NCBI RefSeq assembly: GCF_958405655.1
Contig: NZ_CATYWO010000010.1
Location: 1-64,000 of the forward strand
DNA: 64,000 nt
Source of the DNA: Ralstonia condita
Lineage (GTDB): Bacteria > Pseudomonadota > Gammaproteobacteria > Burkholderiales > Burkholderiaceae
Direction: 5' to 3'
Shown: positions 14,909 through 23,809 of the stretch, one piece after another
Numbering within the stretch: position 1 is the first letter of the stretch
Layout of the letters: every line of letters starts with the position of its first letter
Translations under genes and position numbers: made by a program
Notes under the pieces: model-generated
Told to the model about the DNA's origin: nothing
What the model saw: the letters and a program-made list of their open reading frames with translations, nothing else
The model's database searches: none

Positions 14909-17125
14909 ATGGCTATCCGTTATCCCGAATCCGAACCGGCTGTGCGTACGGTCAAGCACAAGCTTGAGCCGAGCGCCGCTACTGGTACTGCTGCAGGCGC
15001 TGAGCCGCATGCACGCAGTACACATACGACGCTGTCCGCGAAGGATGTGCGCAAGCTGTCGATGTTCTCGTCGGCGCTGGTCAAGCCTGCGATTGTCGAC
15101 AGCTTCCGCAAGCTGTCGCCGCGCGCGCAGGCCAAGAACCCGGTGATGTTTGTCGTCTACGTCGGCAGCATCCTCACCACCATTCTGTGGGTCATGGCGC
15201 TGCGCGGCCAGGCCGAAGCGCCGGCGGGCTTCATCCTCGCCGTGTCGGTGTGGCTGTGGTTCACGGTGTTGTTCGCCAACTTTGCCGAAGCGCTGGCCGA
15301 AGGCCGCAGCAAGCAGCAGGCCGCATCGTTGCGCGGCATCAAGACCACGGTGCAGGCCAAGGTGCTGGCAGACCCCCATCGCAGAGACCGCGTGGAAGCG
15401 CGCGCCGCCACCGCGCTGCGCCGTGGCGACATCGTGCTCATCGAAGCCGGCGACATGGTGCCCGGCGACGGCGAGGTCATCGAAGGCGTGGCCTCGGTGG
15501 ACGAAAGCGCCATCACGGGCGAATCGGCGCCGGTCATTCGCGAATCGGGCGGGGATTTCTCGTCCGTCACCGGCGGCACGCGCGTGCTGTCGGACTGGAT
15601 CATCGTGCGCATCACCGCCAACCCCGGCGAGAGCTTCCTCGATCGGATGATCTCGATGGTGGAAGGCGCCAAGCGCCAGAAGACGCCCAACGAGCTGGCG
15701 CTGACGATCCTGCTGGTGAGCCTGACCATCATCCTGATGCTGGCGACCGTCACGCTGCTGCCGTACTCGATCTTCTCGGTCGACGCGATGAAGGCCGGCT
15801 CGCCGATCACGATTACCGTGCTCGTTGCGCTGCTGGTGTGTCTGATCCCGACCACCATCGGCGGGTTGCTGTCGGCCATTGGCGTGGCGGGCATGAGCCG
15901 CATGATGCAGGCCAACGTGATCGCCACGTCGGGCCGTGCCGTGGAAGCGGCGGGCGACGTGGATGTGCTGCTGCTCGACAAGACCGGCACGATCACGCAC
16001 GGCAACCGCCAGGCGTCGCGCTTTATCCCCGCGCCGGGCGTGACGGCCAAGCAGTTGGCCGAGGCCGCGTGGCTGTCGTCGCTGGCCGATGAAACGCCCG
16101 AAGGCCGCAGCATCGTCACGCTCGCGCGCAATCTGGGCGAGGCGTCCATCGATGAAGCCGCGCTGGCGAAGACGCAACCCGTGTACGTCGCCTTCTCTGC
16201 GCAAACGCGCATGAGCGGGATCAACGTCTCGCATGCAGGCGACGCCCGCCAGATCCGCAAGGGCGCAGCCGATGCGATTCGCACGCATGTGACGCTGCTG
16301 GCCGGCAAGTTTCCCGATGCCGTGTCGACAGCCGTGGATGACGTCGCGCGCCAGGGCGGCACACCGCTGGTGGTGTCCGACAACGACCGCGTGCTCGGCG
16401 TGGTGGAACTGAAGGACATCGTGAAGGCCGGCATTCGCGAGCGCTTTGCCGAGCTGCGCCAGATGGGCATCAAGACGGTGATGATCACCGGCGACAACCG
16501 CCTGACCGCCGCGTCCATCGCAGCCGAAGCCGGCGTCGACGACTTCATTGCCGAAGCCACGCCCGAGACCAAGCTGGCGCTCATCCGCGAGCAGCAGGCA
16601 CAAGGCCGCCTCGTTGCCATGACCGGCGACGGCACCAACGATGCCCCCGCGCTGGCACAGGCCGACGTGGCCGTCGCCATGAACAGCGGCACGCAGGCTG
16701 CGAAGGAGGCCGGCAACATGGTCGACCTGGATTCCAGCCCGACCAAGCTGATCCAGATTGTCGAGATCGGCAAGCAGATGCTGATGACGCGCGGCTCGCT
16801 GACCACGTTCTCGATCGCTAACGATGTGGCGAAGTACTTCGCGATCATCCCGGCTGCTTTTGCGACGACGTATCCGCAGCTGGCCGCGCTGAATGTGATG
16901 CATCTGGCGACGCCCGCATCGGCCGTGATGAGCGCGGTGATCTTCAACGCGCTGATCATCGTGTTCCTGATTCCGCTGGCGCTCAAGGGCGTGAAGTACC
17001 GCGCGCTAGGGGCCGCTGCGCTGCTGCGCCGCAATCTCTTGGTCTATGGCCTGGGCGGGCTGCTGCTGCCCTTCCCGGGCATCAAGCTCATCGACATGTT
17101 CCTGGCCGCAATGGGCTGGGTTTAA
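14909..17125 (+). CDS. kdpB: KdpB, P-type ATPase subunit
   Basis: This 738-residue subunit hydrolyses ATP for potassium uptake. The family motifs are all present: TGES at 203-206 (actuator), DKTGTIT with the phosphorylated D357, the nucleotide-binding domain, TGDN and GDGTNDAPAL in the phosphorylation hinge, and membrane segments around 80-125, 265-330 and 645-735. The first 40 residues are a polar extension compared with E. coli (682 residues). The start at 14909 has AGGTG 5 bases before it. It follows the hairpin after kdpA and precedes kdpC by 15 bp. Confidence 0.97.
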   Translation: MAIRYPESEPAVRTVKHKLEPSAATGTAAGAEPHARSTHTTLSAKDVRKLSMFSSALVKPAIVDSFRKLSPRAQAKNPVMFVVYVGSILTTILWVMALRGQAEAPAGFILAVSVWLWFTVLFANFAEALAEGRSKQQAASLRGIKTTVQAKVLADPHRRDRVEARAATALRRGDIVLIEAGDMVPGDGEVIEGVASVDESAITGESAPVIRESGGDFSSVTGGTRVLSDWIIVRITANPGESFLDRMISMVEGAKRQKTPNELALTILLVSLTIILMLATVTLLPYSIFSVDAMKAGSPITITVLVALLVCLIPTTIGGLLSAIGVAGMSRMMQANVIATSGRAVEAAGDVDVLLLDKTGTITHGNRQASRFIPAPGVTAKQLAEAAWLSSLADETPEGRSIVTLARNLGEASIDEAALAKTQPVYVAFSAQTRMSGINVSHAGDARQIRKGAADAIRTHVTLLAGKFPDAVSTAVDDVARQGGTPLVVSDNDRVLGVVELKDIVKAGIRERFAELRQMGIKTVMITGDNRLTAASIAAEAGVDDFIAEATPETKLALIREQQAQGRLVAMTGDGTNDAPALAQADVAVAMNSGTQAAKEAGNMVDLDSSPTKLIQIVEIGKQMLMTRGSLTTFSIANDVAKYFAIIPAAFATTYPQLAALNVMHLATPASAVMSAVIFNALIIVFLIPLALKGVKYRALGAAALLRRNLLVYGLGGLLLPFPGIKLIDMFLAAMGWV

Positions 17126-17140
17126 GGGAGGAGTGCATTC

Positions 17141-17761
17141 ATGGCAACCACAACGCAAACCGTGCAGGGCGATGTGCCGCAACAAGGTGGGCTGCTGCGT
17201 GCGGCGCTGGTGGTCTTCGTCGGGCTGTCGCTCATCACCGGGGTGCTGTATCCGGTGGTGGTGACGGGTATCGGCAAGGCGCTGTTTCCGGCGCAGGCCG
17301 GGGGCTCGATCATCGAGCGTGGCGGCAAGGCTGTTGGGTCTTCGTTGATCGGGCAGAACTTTGACACGCCGGAGTATTTCTGGGGCCGCATCTCCGCGAC
17401 GTCGCCGAACCCGTATAACGCACAGGCTTCGGGAGGCTCGAACTTGGGGCCCAGCAACCCGGCATTGACGGAGGCGGCCAAGGCTCGCATTGCGGCCCTC
17501 AAGAAAGCGGACCCGACGAACACTGCGCCGATTCCTGCAGACCTTGCGACGGCATCCGCCAGCGGATTGGACCCGCAGATCAGTCCGGCTGCGGCGGCGT
17601 ACCAAGTCGAGCGGGTGGCGCGCGCCCGGCAGCTGCCGGTGGAGGTGGTCCGGCGGCTGGTTGCGGAGCACGCCAAGGGGCCAATGCTCGGAGTGTTTGG
17701 AGAGGCAACGGTCAATGTGCTGGAGGTCAATCTGGCGTTGGATGACCTGAAGCTTCCTTGA
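17141..17761 (+). CDS. kdpC: KdpC, inner-membrane subunit of the potassium ATPase
   Basis: This 206-residue protein has one N-terminal membrane helix (about 21-42) and a periplasmic domain with the family blocks GSSLIGQNF, PEYFWGRISAT, SASGLDPQISPAAA and the ending VNVLEVNLALDDL. KdpC stabilises the complex and aids potassium binding. It is the last kdp gene here. kdpD and kdpE do not follow, unlike the usual kdpFABCDE order. Confidence 0.95.
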   Translation: MATTTQTVQGDVPQQGGLLRAALVVFVGLSLITGVLYPVVVTGIGKALFPAQAGGSIIERGGKAVGSSLIGQNFDTPEYFWGRISATSPNPYNAQASGGSNLGPSNPALTEAAKARIAALKKADPTNTAPIPADLATASASGLDPQISPAAAAYQVERVARARQLPVEVVRRLVAEHAKGPMLGVFGEATVNVLEVNLALDDLKLP

Positions 17762-17835
17762 AGACGCACGGGCTGACCTGGCGGGCAACGACACGGGGCG
17801 CGCAATCCACGCGTCTGCCTCGCCGCGCCGAGTGC

Positions 17836-17901
17836 TGCGACAGGTGTCTCGCACGGCTGCGACGTTTGTCTCGCGCCGAAGCCGCCCGAGACAGGTCCCA
17901 C
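17836..17901 (+). promoter_or_regulatory. Repeated dyad operators, possibly for a sigma-54 activator
   Basis: Two 18-mers are nearly identical: TGCGACAGGTGTCTCGCA (17836-17853) and TGCGACGTTTGTCTCGCG (17858-17875). A third related copy in reverse, CCCGAGACAGGTCCCA, starts at 17885. Such clustered dyads are typical upstream activator sites of AcoR/NtrC-type regulators. A Fis-type helix-turn-helix stump 80 bp downstream fits this. No convincing -24/-12 promoter is seen. Confidence 0.45.
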
Positions 17902-17980
17902 ATTCCCGCCGTCTTGTGCCCGGCCCGCCGCAAAACCCCGTACCGTATGGCTTTGCAGGTATTTTCAATGCGCTGCGGGC

Positions 17981-18151
17981 ATGGCCGCCAGCACGGACGG
18001 GCCGCCCGCCACTGAGCGTGGCGTGTTGCTCGCGGCGCTGCGCCGGAACAAGTGGCGCATCACCCAGGTGGCGTACGAACTGGGCATCGCGCGCGCAACG
18101 GTGTACCGGCAGATGGAGCGGTTCGGGATCGTCGCGCCCAATCAGCAATAA
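17981..18151 (+). pseudogene. Fis-type helix-turn-helix stump of an AcoR-like activator
   Basis: A 56-residue frame encodes little more than a Fis-type DNA-binding domain: GVLLAALRRNKWRITQVAYE, then LGIARATVYRQMERFGIV. This is how sigma-54 activators of the AcoR type end, and the stop follows 6 residues later. The upstream ATPase and sensor domains are missing and there is no clear ribosome site, so I read it as the 3' end left by an internal deletion. It could instead be a tiny functional regulator. Confidence 0.5.
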
Positions 18152-18277
18152 CCAAGGGCGGGCCGGCGCATGGCGCGATTTTCCGTCTGACGCGGAAACT
18201 GAATCTGCGCGACGCGGCTGTTTCCGCGGCCGGCGCGCTCGCATGATGCGGCTATCCGATCCGACTGGAAGCCCGCC

Positions 18278-19291
18278 ATGAAAGCCGTTGCCTATTACGA
18301 AAGCCTGCCCATCGATGCGCCCGATGCGCTCGTCGACCTGACCCTGCCTGAGCCGACGCCTGGCCCGCGTGACCTGCTGGTCGACGTGCGTGCCATTTCC
18401 GTCAACCCGGTCGATGTGAAAGTGCGCTCCGGCATGCCGCCAGCCGGTGGGCAGCCGCGCGTGCTGGGCTGGGATGCCGCCGGCGTGGTGCGCGCCGTGG
18501 GCGCAGAGGTCTCGCTCTTCAAGCCGGGCGACGCGGTGTGGTACGCCGGTGCCCTGCAGCGTCCCGGCACCAACAGCGAACTGCATGTGGTGGACGAACG
18601 CTTGGTCGGCGCGATGCCCACCACGCTCGGGTTTGCCCAGGCGGCAGCGCTGCCGCTCACGGCCATCACCGCATGGGAACTGCTGTTCGACCGTCTGCAG
18701 ATTCCGCAGGCCGATACGCCCAGCGGCAAGACGCTGCTCGTTGTCGGCGCGGCGGGCGGCGTGGGGTCGGTGCTCGTGCAGCTCGCGCGCCGGCTGACCG
18801 GCCTGACGGTGATCGGCACGGCATCGCGCCCAGAGACGGCAACCTGGGTGCGCGAGCTGGGCGCACATCATGTCATCAACCATACGCAGCCGCTGGCGGC
18901 GGAGCTACGCCGCATCGACGTGGCAGACGTGGACTACGTAGCGAGCCTCAACCAGACCGAGCATCACTTCGAGCAGATCGTGGAGGCGCTCAAGCCGCAG
19001 GGGCGTCTGGCGTTGATCGACGACCCGGCGCAGCTCGACGTGCGCAAGCTCAAGCCGAAGAGTGTGTCGCTGCACTGGGAATTCATGTACACGCGCTCGA
19101 TGTTTGCCACCGATGACCAGATCGAGCAGCACCGCCTGCTCAACCGCGTCGCCGCCATGATCGACGAGGGCACGCTGCGCTCCACCATGAGCGAGCATTT
19201 CGGCGCCATCAACGCGGCCAACCTCAAGCGTGCGCACGCCTTCATCGAAAGCAACCGCGCGCGTGGCAAGGTAGTGCTCGAAGGGTTCTGA
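18278..19291 (+). CDS. Zinc-type alcohol dehydrogenase family / quinone oxidoreductase
   Basis: This 337-residue medium-chain dehydrogenase/reductase most likely reduces quinones or enals with NADPH. The catalytic GroES-like domain (1-125) has VRAISVNPVDVKVRSG and WDAAGVVRAVG. The Rossmann domain (about 140-270) has VVGAAGGVGSVLVQLAR. The zinc ligands of true alcohol dehydrogenases are not present in the usual places, as in the TIGR02817 family. It faces a LysR gene, with stop codons one base apart. It starts at ATG 18278 with only a weak ribosome site (GGAAGCCCGCC). Confidence 0.85.
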   Translation: MKAVAYYESLPIDAPDALVDLTLPEPTPGPRDLLVDVRAISVNPVDVKVRSGMPPAGGQPRVLGWDAAGVVRAVGAEVSLFKPGDAVWYAGALQRPGTNSELHVVDERLVGAMPTTLGFAQAAALPLTAITAWELLFDRLQIPQADTPSGKTLLVVGAAGGVGSVLVQLARRLTGLTVIGTASRPETATWVRELGAHHVINHTQPLAAELRRIDVADVDYVASLNQTEHHFEQIVEALKPQGRLALIDDPAQLDVRKLKPKSVSLHWEFMYTRSMFATDDQIEQHRLLNRVAAMIDEGTLRSTMSEHFGAINAANLKRAHAFIESNRARGKVVLEGF

Positions 19292-19292
19292 A

Positions 19293-20198
19293 TCAGGCGT
19301 CGGCCAGGTAGCCGGCAATGCGCTCGCGCAGGACATCGCGCAGCCGCATCAACGTGGGTGACAGTGCAAGCCGATGGGTGCAGATGAGGTGCAGCGGTGC
19401 GGCTTCGCCCTGCCAGTCGGTGAGCGCCGCGCGCAAATGGCCGGCGCGCAGATCGGCCAGGACATCCAGGCGCGACTTGTAGGCGATGCCGTGTCCGGCG
19501 ACAGCCCAGCGGCGCACCAGTTCGCCATCGTCGGCGACGCGGTTGCCTGTCACGCGCACGACCTGCGTGTCCGCCTTGCCATGGAATGTCCACTGGTCGT
19601 GCGTGGTGTCGGACAGCGCCAGCCGCAGACAGTTGTGGCGCTGCAGGTCGTCGGGCGTCTGGGGCACCCCGTGCCGGGCGAAATACGCTGGCGCGGCGCA
19701 CAGCACGCGGCGGTTGTCGGGGGCCAGCGGAAGCGCCACCAGTGAGGAGTCGTCCGGTGCGCCGTAGCGCACCACCGCATCGACGCGCTGGCGGAACATG
19801 TCGACCAGCCGGTCGCTGATGCGCACGTGCAACGCCACCGCCGGATGTTCGGCCAGGAAGTCGTCCAGCCAGCCCGCCAGCACGCTCCGCCCCAGGTCGG
19901 ACGGAATCGACAGCGACACCTCGCCGCCGATGGCCTGCCGCCCGAGCGCCAGTGCGTCCTGCCCCGCCTGCAGGTCGGACAGCGCGCGGCGCGCGTGCTG
20001 CAGGTAGCGTTCGCCTTCCTGTGTCAGTGCCAGGCTGCGCGTGGAGCGCGCCAGCAACCGCGCGCCCAGCTCCGCCTCGAGCCGCTTGACCCCCGCGCTG
20101 GCGGCTGCCGGGGCGATGTTCAGTACGCGTGCCGCCGCTGACAGGCTGCCGTTGTCCACGGCCAGCACGAAGATGCTGAGGTCGTCGAGGCGGATCAT
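19293..20198 (-). CDS. LysR-family transcriptional regulator
   Basis: This 301-residue regulator has an N-terminal winged helix-turn-helix (DLSIFVLAVDNGSLSAAARV, LNIAPAAASAGVKRLEAELG) and a substrate-binding domain from about residue 90. It is convergent with the oxidoreductase gene at 18278 and lies 142 bp upstream-to-downstream of the TPP enzyme gene at 20341, so its target is not certain. The GNATs and other helix features of the LTTR dimer are normal and the length is typical. Confidence 0.9.
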   Translation of the reverse strand: MIRLDDLSIFVLAVDNGSLSAAARVLNIAPAAASAGVKRLEAELGARLLARSTRSLALTQEGERYLQHARRALSDLQAGQDALALGRQAIGGEVSLSIPSDLGRSVLAGWLDDFLAEHPAVALHVRISDRLVDMFRQRVDAVVRYGAPDDSSLVALPLAPDNRRVLCAAPAYFARHGVPQTPDDLQRHNCLRLALSDTTHDQWTFHGKADTQVVRVTGNRVADDGELVRRWAVAGHGIAYKSRLDVLADLRAGHLRAALTDWQGEAAPLHLICTHRLALSPTLMRLRDVLRERIAGYLADA

Positions 20199-20340
20199 GA
20201 CGGGCGGTGTCGGGTGGCGTGGCGCATGGACGGCATCTTACCGAGCGCGCCGCCCGTCCGCACCCTCGTTGCCCGGCGGCGCGACAGCCGCCCGTCGCGC
20301 CTGTCGCGCCTGTCGCGGTGTCCCACGCTGGCCCGTGCCC

Positions 20341-22131
20341 TCACGCCTTGTGCACCGGGAACAAGGTCGACAGCACCTGCCGCGCGGTGCCCCGCAGCAC
20401 GCCGCCCGTATCCGGATCGCCATCCGCCAGCGCCGTGGCGAAGTTGCGCGCCTGCTGCAGCGTGACGTGCGGCGGCAGGGGCGGCACGTCGGGGTCGGTC
20501 TTCACTTCGAGCACGACCGGCCGGTCGGCTTGCAGCGCCGCGTCCCATGCGCTGGCAAGCTGATCCGGGTGGTCGACATACAGGCCCTTGAGCCCGATGA
20601 GTTCGGCAAAGCGGTGATAAGGCACATCGGGAATATCCTGCGATGCCGGAAACTTCGGGTCGCCTTCCATCACGCGCTGTTCCCAGGTGACCTCGTTCAA
20701 GTCCTGGTTGTTGAGCACCATGCAGATCCACGTCGGGGTCTTCCACTGCTTCCAGTATTTGGCCACGGTGATCAGCTCGGCCATGTTGTTCATCTGCATG
20801 GCACCATCGCCCACCAGCGCGATGACAGGCCGCTCCGGATGGGCAAACTTCGCGGCAATGGCATAAGGCACGGCCGCCCCCATCGACGCCAGGCCCCCGG
20901 AGAGCGAGCCCATCATGCCGGGCTTGAACTGGAGGTCGCGCGCGTACCAGTTGGCACAGGTGCCGGAATCGCTGGTGACGATCACGTTGTCCGGCAGTCT
21001 GGGTGAAAGCTCCCAGAACACGCGTTGCGGGTTCACCGGGTAGGCGGGCTGCAGTGCGCGCTGTTCCAGCGTTTGCCACCAGTCGGCGTTCCAGCGGGCC
21101 ACGCGCTCGGGCCAGTGGCGGTCGGTCTTGCGTTCGAGCAGCGGCAGCAGGGCGCGCAGCGTCTGTGCGCTGTCGCCCACCAGGTTGAGCTCCATCGGGT
21201 AGCGCAGTCCCAGCATGCCGGGGTCCAGGTCGATCTGTATCCCGCGCGCCTGACCTTCCTTGGGCAGGGACTCGGCATACGGAAAGCCGGAGCCGACCAT
21301 CAGCAGCGTGTCGCAGTGGTTCATGAGCTCCCAGCTGGGCCCCGTCCCCAGCAGGCCGATGGCACCGGTGACATATGGCAGGTCGTCGGGCAGCACGGCC
21401 TTGCCAAGCAGCGCCTTCGCCACGCCCGCGCCCAGGGTTTCCGCCACGGCGGCCACTTCCTTGCTCGCGCCGAGCGCGCCCGCGCCGACGAGCATGGCGA
21501 CCCTGCGCCCACGGTTGAGGATCTCCGCCGCGCGCGCCAGGTCGGCGGTCTGTGGCACCACGCTCGGCGTGCTGTAGCCGACGCCGGAATGCACCGTGCC
21601 ATGTGCGCGCGGCGGGGCGGTGTACGGCATCTCCTGCAGGTCGTTGGGCAGCACGAGTGCCGTCACGCGGCGCTGGCCGATGGCAATGCGCACCGCGCGG
21701 TCCAGCAGATGCCGCACCTGCCCGGGCACGCTGGCCTGGTGCACGAACGCGCCGGCCACGTCACGGAACATCGCCACCAGATCCACTTCCTGCTGGTAGT
21801 GCCCGCCCACCGCGGTGCGCGCCTGCTGTCCGGTCATTGCCAGCACGGGCATGTGGTCGAGCCGGGCGTCGTACAGGCCGGTGATGAGGTGCGATGCACC
21901 CGGCCCCGACGTGGCCATGCACACGCCGAGCTCACCCGTGAACTTGGCATGCGCGGCGGCCATGAAGGCTGCCATCTCTTCATGGCGGGCCTGTACGAAT
22001 TCGATCTTGCCCTTGGCACGGGCCAGTGCGCCGAACATGCCGTTGATGCCGTCTCCAGGGTAGCCGTAGATGCGGCGCACGCCCCAGTCGTACAGGCGCG
22101 CAACGAGGAAATCGCTGACGGTGGCTTGCAT
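20341..22131 (-). CDS. Thiamine-diphosphate-dependent enzyme, pyruvate oxidase/acetolactate synthase type
   Basis: This 596-residue TPP enzyme resembles PoxB-type pyruvate oxidases. The three domains are readable: an N-terminal pyrimidine-binding domain with YGYPGDGINGMFGAL and the catalytic Glu in QARHEEMAAFMAA (about 48-60), a central domain (about 195-330), and a C-terminal TPP/Mg domain with GDGAMQMNNMAELIT ... LNNQDLN. Substrate cannot be assigned; pyruvate is the most likely. It lies 16 bp after the hemerythrin gene on the same strand, forming a two-gene unit that may act in stress or low-oxygen metabolism. Confidence 0.85.
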   Translation of the reverse strand: MQATVSDFLVARLYDWGVRRIYGYPGDGINGMFGALARAKGKIEFVQARHEEMAAFMAAAHAKFTGELGVCMATSGPGASHLITGLYDARLDHMPVLAMTGQQARTAVGGHYQQEVDLVAMFRDVAGAFVHQASVPGQVRHLLDRAVRIAIGQRRVTALVLPNDLQEMPYTAPPRAHGTVHSGVGYSTPSVVPQTADLARAAEILNRGRRVAMLVGAGALGASKEVAAVAETLGAGVAKALLGKAVLPDDLPYVTGAIGLLGTGPSWELMNHCDTLLMVGSGFPYAESLPKEGQARGIQIDLDPGMLGLRYPMELNLVGDSAQTLRALLPLLERKTDRHWPERVARWNADWWQTLEQRALQPAYPVNPQRVFWELSPRLPDNVIVTSDSGTCANWYARDLQFKPGMMGSLSGGLASMGAAVPYAIAAKFAHPERPVIALVGDGAMQMNNMAELITVAKYWKQWKTPTWICMVLNNQDLNEVTWEQRVMEGDPKFPASQDIPDVPYHRFAELIGLKGLYVDHPDQLASAWDAALQADRPVVLEVKTDPDVPPLPPHVTLQQARNFATALADGDPDTGGVLRGTARQVLSTLFPVHKA

Positions 22132-22147
22132 GGTGTCGTCCCTGCGC

Positions 22148-22627
22148 TCAGGCTGCCGCGCCCTGCCCGAGCAGCGCTTCCTTGCGCGCCGTCATCGGCT
22201 CAAGCAGCGGCGAGAGATCGATGTGCCCGTTGATGAGCTTCGGGAACAGCTCGGTCTCTTCTTCCTCCACGTGGTGCGACACATACTCCGCCAGCACGGT
22301 GAACTTGGCGGCGAACAGATCGTCGCCTGGCTGCATGCCGGCCAGCTGCCGGATCAGATCCTTTGCGGTGGCGTGCTCGACCACCGCTTCGTCGAGGAGG
22401 TCCTTGAAGCGCTCGCTGCCGTTGTCGCGCACGAACGGGTAGAACAGTGCTTCCTCAAGCTGCGTGTGGACGGTCAACTTTTCACACGCCTCACGCACGA
22501 TCTGCCCGCACGTTCGCGGATCGTTCTCCTGCTGGAATGTCTTGAACAGCTTCTTCACCTCGCGGTGGTCGTCCAGCAGCATCGACAGCACGGCGCGTTG
22601 TGCCACGGGAATCTCGGCTTTGTTCAT
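22148..22627 (-). CDS. Hemerythrin-like cation-binding protein
   Basis: The ATG at 22627 has AGGAGAG before it and gives 159 residues; the longer open frame to 22777 is rejected. It is a four-helix-bundle hemerythrin HHE domain with metal ligand candidates H21 (DDHREVKKLF), H54 and E58 (VHTQLEEALFYP), H85 (VVEHATAKDL), H118/H119 and E122-E123 (VSHHVEEEETELFP). Such proteins bind a di-iron site and sense or store oxygen or react to stress. It is the first gene of a unit with the TPP enzyme and divergent from the PRC-barrel gene. Confidence 0.9.
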   Translation of the reverse strand: MNKAEIPVAQRAVLSMLLDDHREVKKLFKTFQQENDPRTCGQIVREACEKLTVHTQLEEALFYPFVRDNGSERFKDLLDEAVVEHATAKDLIRQLAGMQPGDDLFAAKFTVLAEYVSHHVEEEETELFPKLINGHIDLSPLLEPMTARKEALLGQGAAA

Positions 22628-22794
22628 GGGGCTCTCCTGTTGGGGTGCCCGTACCGCCGAGCAAGCGTCATGCCGCGCATCGCAAGCACGCAGGCAGGTT
22701 TCGTGCTGGAGGGTGTCGTGGCACGGGGCCGTTCCGTGCCAGCACGAACGGCGGCCGCGCACCGTTCGCCATTTCACTCTTGGGAGGTACTGCT

Positions 22795-23256
22795 ATGGAC
22801 TACACGACGACTACCGGCACGGGCCTGGGCGCAGGGACGAGCACCACCGCCGGCGTACGCATGCGCATCATCGGGCGCGCCGATCCCACCGCCGCCGGGC
22901 CGGGGCCGGAGCTGATGGCCGCGGATACGCTGGAAGGCGATCGGGTGGTCAACCTCAACGGCGACGATCTGGGCAAGATCACCGACATCATGCTCGACGT
23001 GCAGCGTGGGCGCATTGCTTATGCGGTGATATCGGTGGGGGGCTTTCTCGGTATTGGCGACAGGCTGTTCGCCGTACCGTGGAGCGCCATGTCACTCGAC
23101 GTCGACCGCAAGTGCTTCGTGCTCGATGCGGACAAGGACCGCCTTGAAGCCGCGCCGGGTTTCGACAAGGACAACTGGCCGACCATGGCCAACCCGACCT
23201 GGGCGGAGTCCGTGCACGAGTACTACGGCTCGCGCCCGTACTGGGACGAATACTGA
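22795..23256 (+). CDS. PRC-barrel domain protein
   Basis: This 153-residue protein has a PRC-barrel (about 37-115) with LEGDRVVNLNGDDLGKITDI, MLDVQRGRIAYAVISVGGFL and GDRLFAVPWSAMSLD, and a C-terminal WAESVHEYYGSRPYW tail. PRC-barrel proteins of this type are stress-associated in environmental proteobacteria; the ligand is unknown. The start is the ATG 7 bases after GGGAGG, not the longer frame from 22600. It is followed by a small protein gene and a terminator, and is divergent from the hemerythrin gene. Confidence 0.85.
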   Translation: MDYTTTTGTGLGAGTSTTAGVRMRIIGRADPTAAGPGPELMAADTLEGDRVVNLNGDDLGKITDIMLDVQRGRIAYAVISVGGFLGIGDRLFAVPWSAMSLDVDRKCFVLDADKDRLEAAPGFDKDNWPTMANPTWAESVHEYYGSRPYWDEY

Positions 23257-23322
23257 ACGGTGGCGTGCCCAGGCACGTTCTTCGCGTGCGTGTCGTCAGC
23301 CACGCTTGACACAGGAGGGCGC

Positions 23323-23511
23323 ATGGAACCCGGCAAGAAAGAGAAGCATCCGCACGCGCACAAGCGCGAGGACCTGGTGGAAAAGGCCGTGGAAGATACC
23401 TTCCCGGCCAGCGATCCACCCGCCACAGGCGGCATCACGCGCGTGGTCGACAAGGACGGCGGCGAGAAGTCCACTCACCACCAGCGCTCGCCACAGCGTC
23501 ACGAGCGCTGA
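23323..23511 (+). CDS. Small charged protein with EDTFPASDPPA motif
   Basis: This 62-residue hydrophilic protein begins after a strong AGGAGG site. It carries EDTFPASDPPATGG, a motif seen in many small uncharacterised proteobacterial proteins with stress-type genes. Both ends are rich in Lys, Arg and His. It is 66 bp after the PRC-barrel gene and is followed by a rho-independent terminator at 23537, so both genes probably form one transcript. Confidence 0.7.
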   Translation: MEPGKKEKHPHAHKREDLVEKAVEDTFPASDPPATGGITRVVDKDGGEKSTHHQRSPQRHER

Positions 23512-23536
23512 GGCGTACGCGCGCCACCGCACATGC

Positions 23537-23566
23537 GCCCGCAGGGTTCCGCCTTGCGGGCGTTTT
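23537..23566 (+). terminator. Rho-independent terminator
   Basis: GCCCGCA and TGCGGGC form a 7-bp stem with an 11-base loop, followed by GTTTT. It ends the PRC-barrel/small protein unit. Confidence 0.75.
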
Positions 23567-23580
23567 GTCGTCCGGCGCTA

Positions 23581-23703
23581 CGCCAGGGGCATCAGCGCGG
23601 TGACCACGTTGTCGAACGGATCGCGCGCATCGGCGGGGCGCATGCGCTGCGGGCGCATCGGTCTGCGCGAAGACGATCTTGATGCGGCGAATGGCAATGC
23701 TGC
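23581..23703 (-). pseudogene. Possible glyoxalase/VOC-family remnant
   Basis: On the minus strand a good ribosome site (AAAGGAG) precedes a non-standard ATT in the position of a start, reading AIRRIKIVFAQTD. In another frame the end reads DARDPFDNVVTALMPLA before a stop. Both resemble the two ends of a VOC-family protein (a short first strand, and a final D-P-x-x-N-V strand). About 100 codons that should lie between are missing. This is a weak, similarity-by-eye call. Confidence 0.25.
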
Positions 23704-23809
23704 GCTCCTTTGCTCCCGGCACAGCCGCGCTGTGACGGCACCGGCGCATGCACTGGCGTCGCACATCACGTAAAGTGGCGGGCACTCGAACCACAAAGAC
23801 CTGCACGCC

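Noticed and set aside
14713..14967. Short gene in the kdpA-kdpB gap
   Set aside because: The frame is the translation of a 121-bp hairpin and runs into kdpB out of frame; no ribosome site.
14885..17034. Long minus-strand open frames opposite kdpB (625-672 codons)
   Set aside because: They mirror the codon pattern of kdpB in GC-rich DNA, give low-complexity His/Arg/Ala-rich translations and have no ribosome sites or family similarity.
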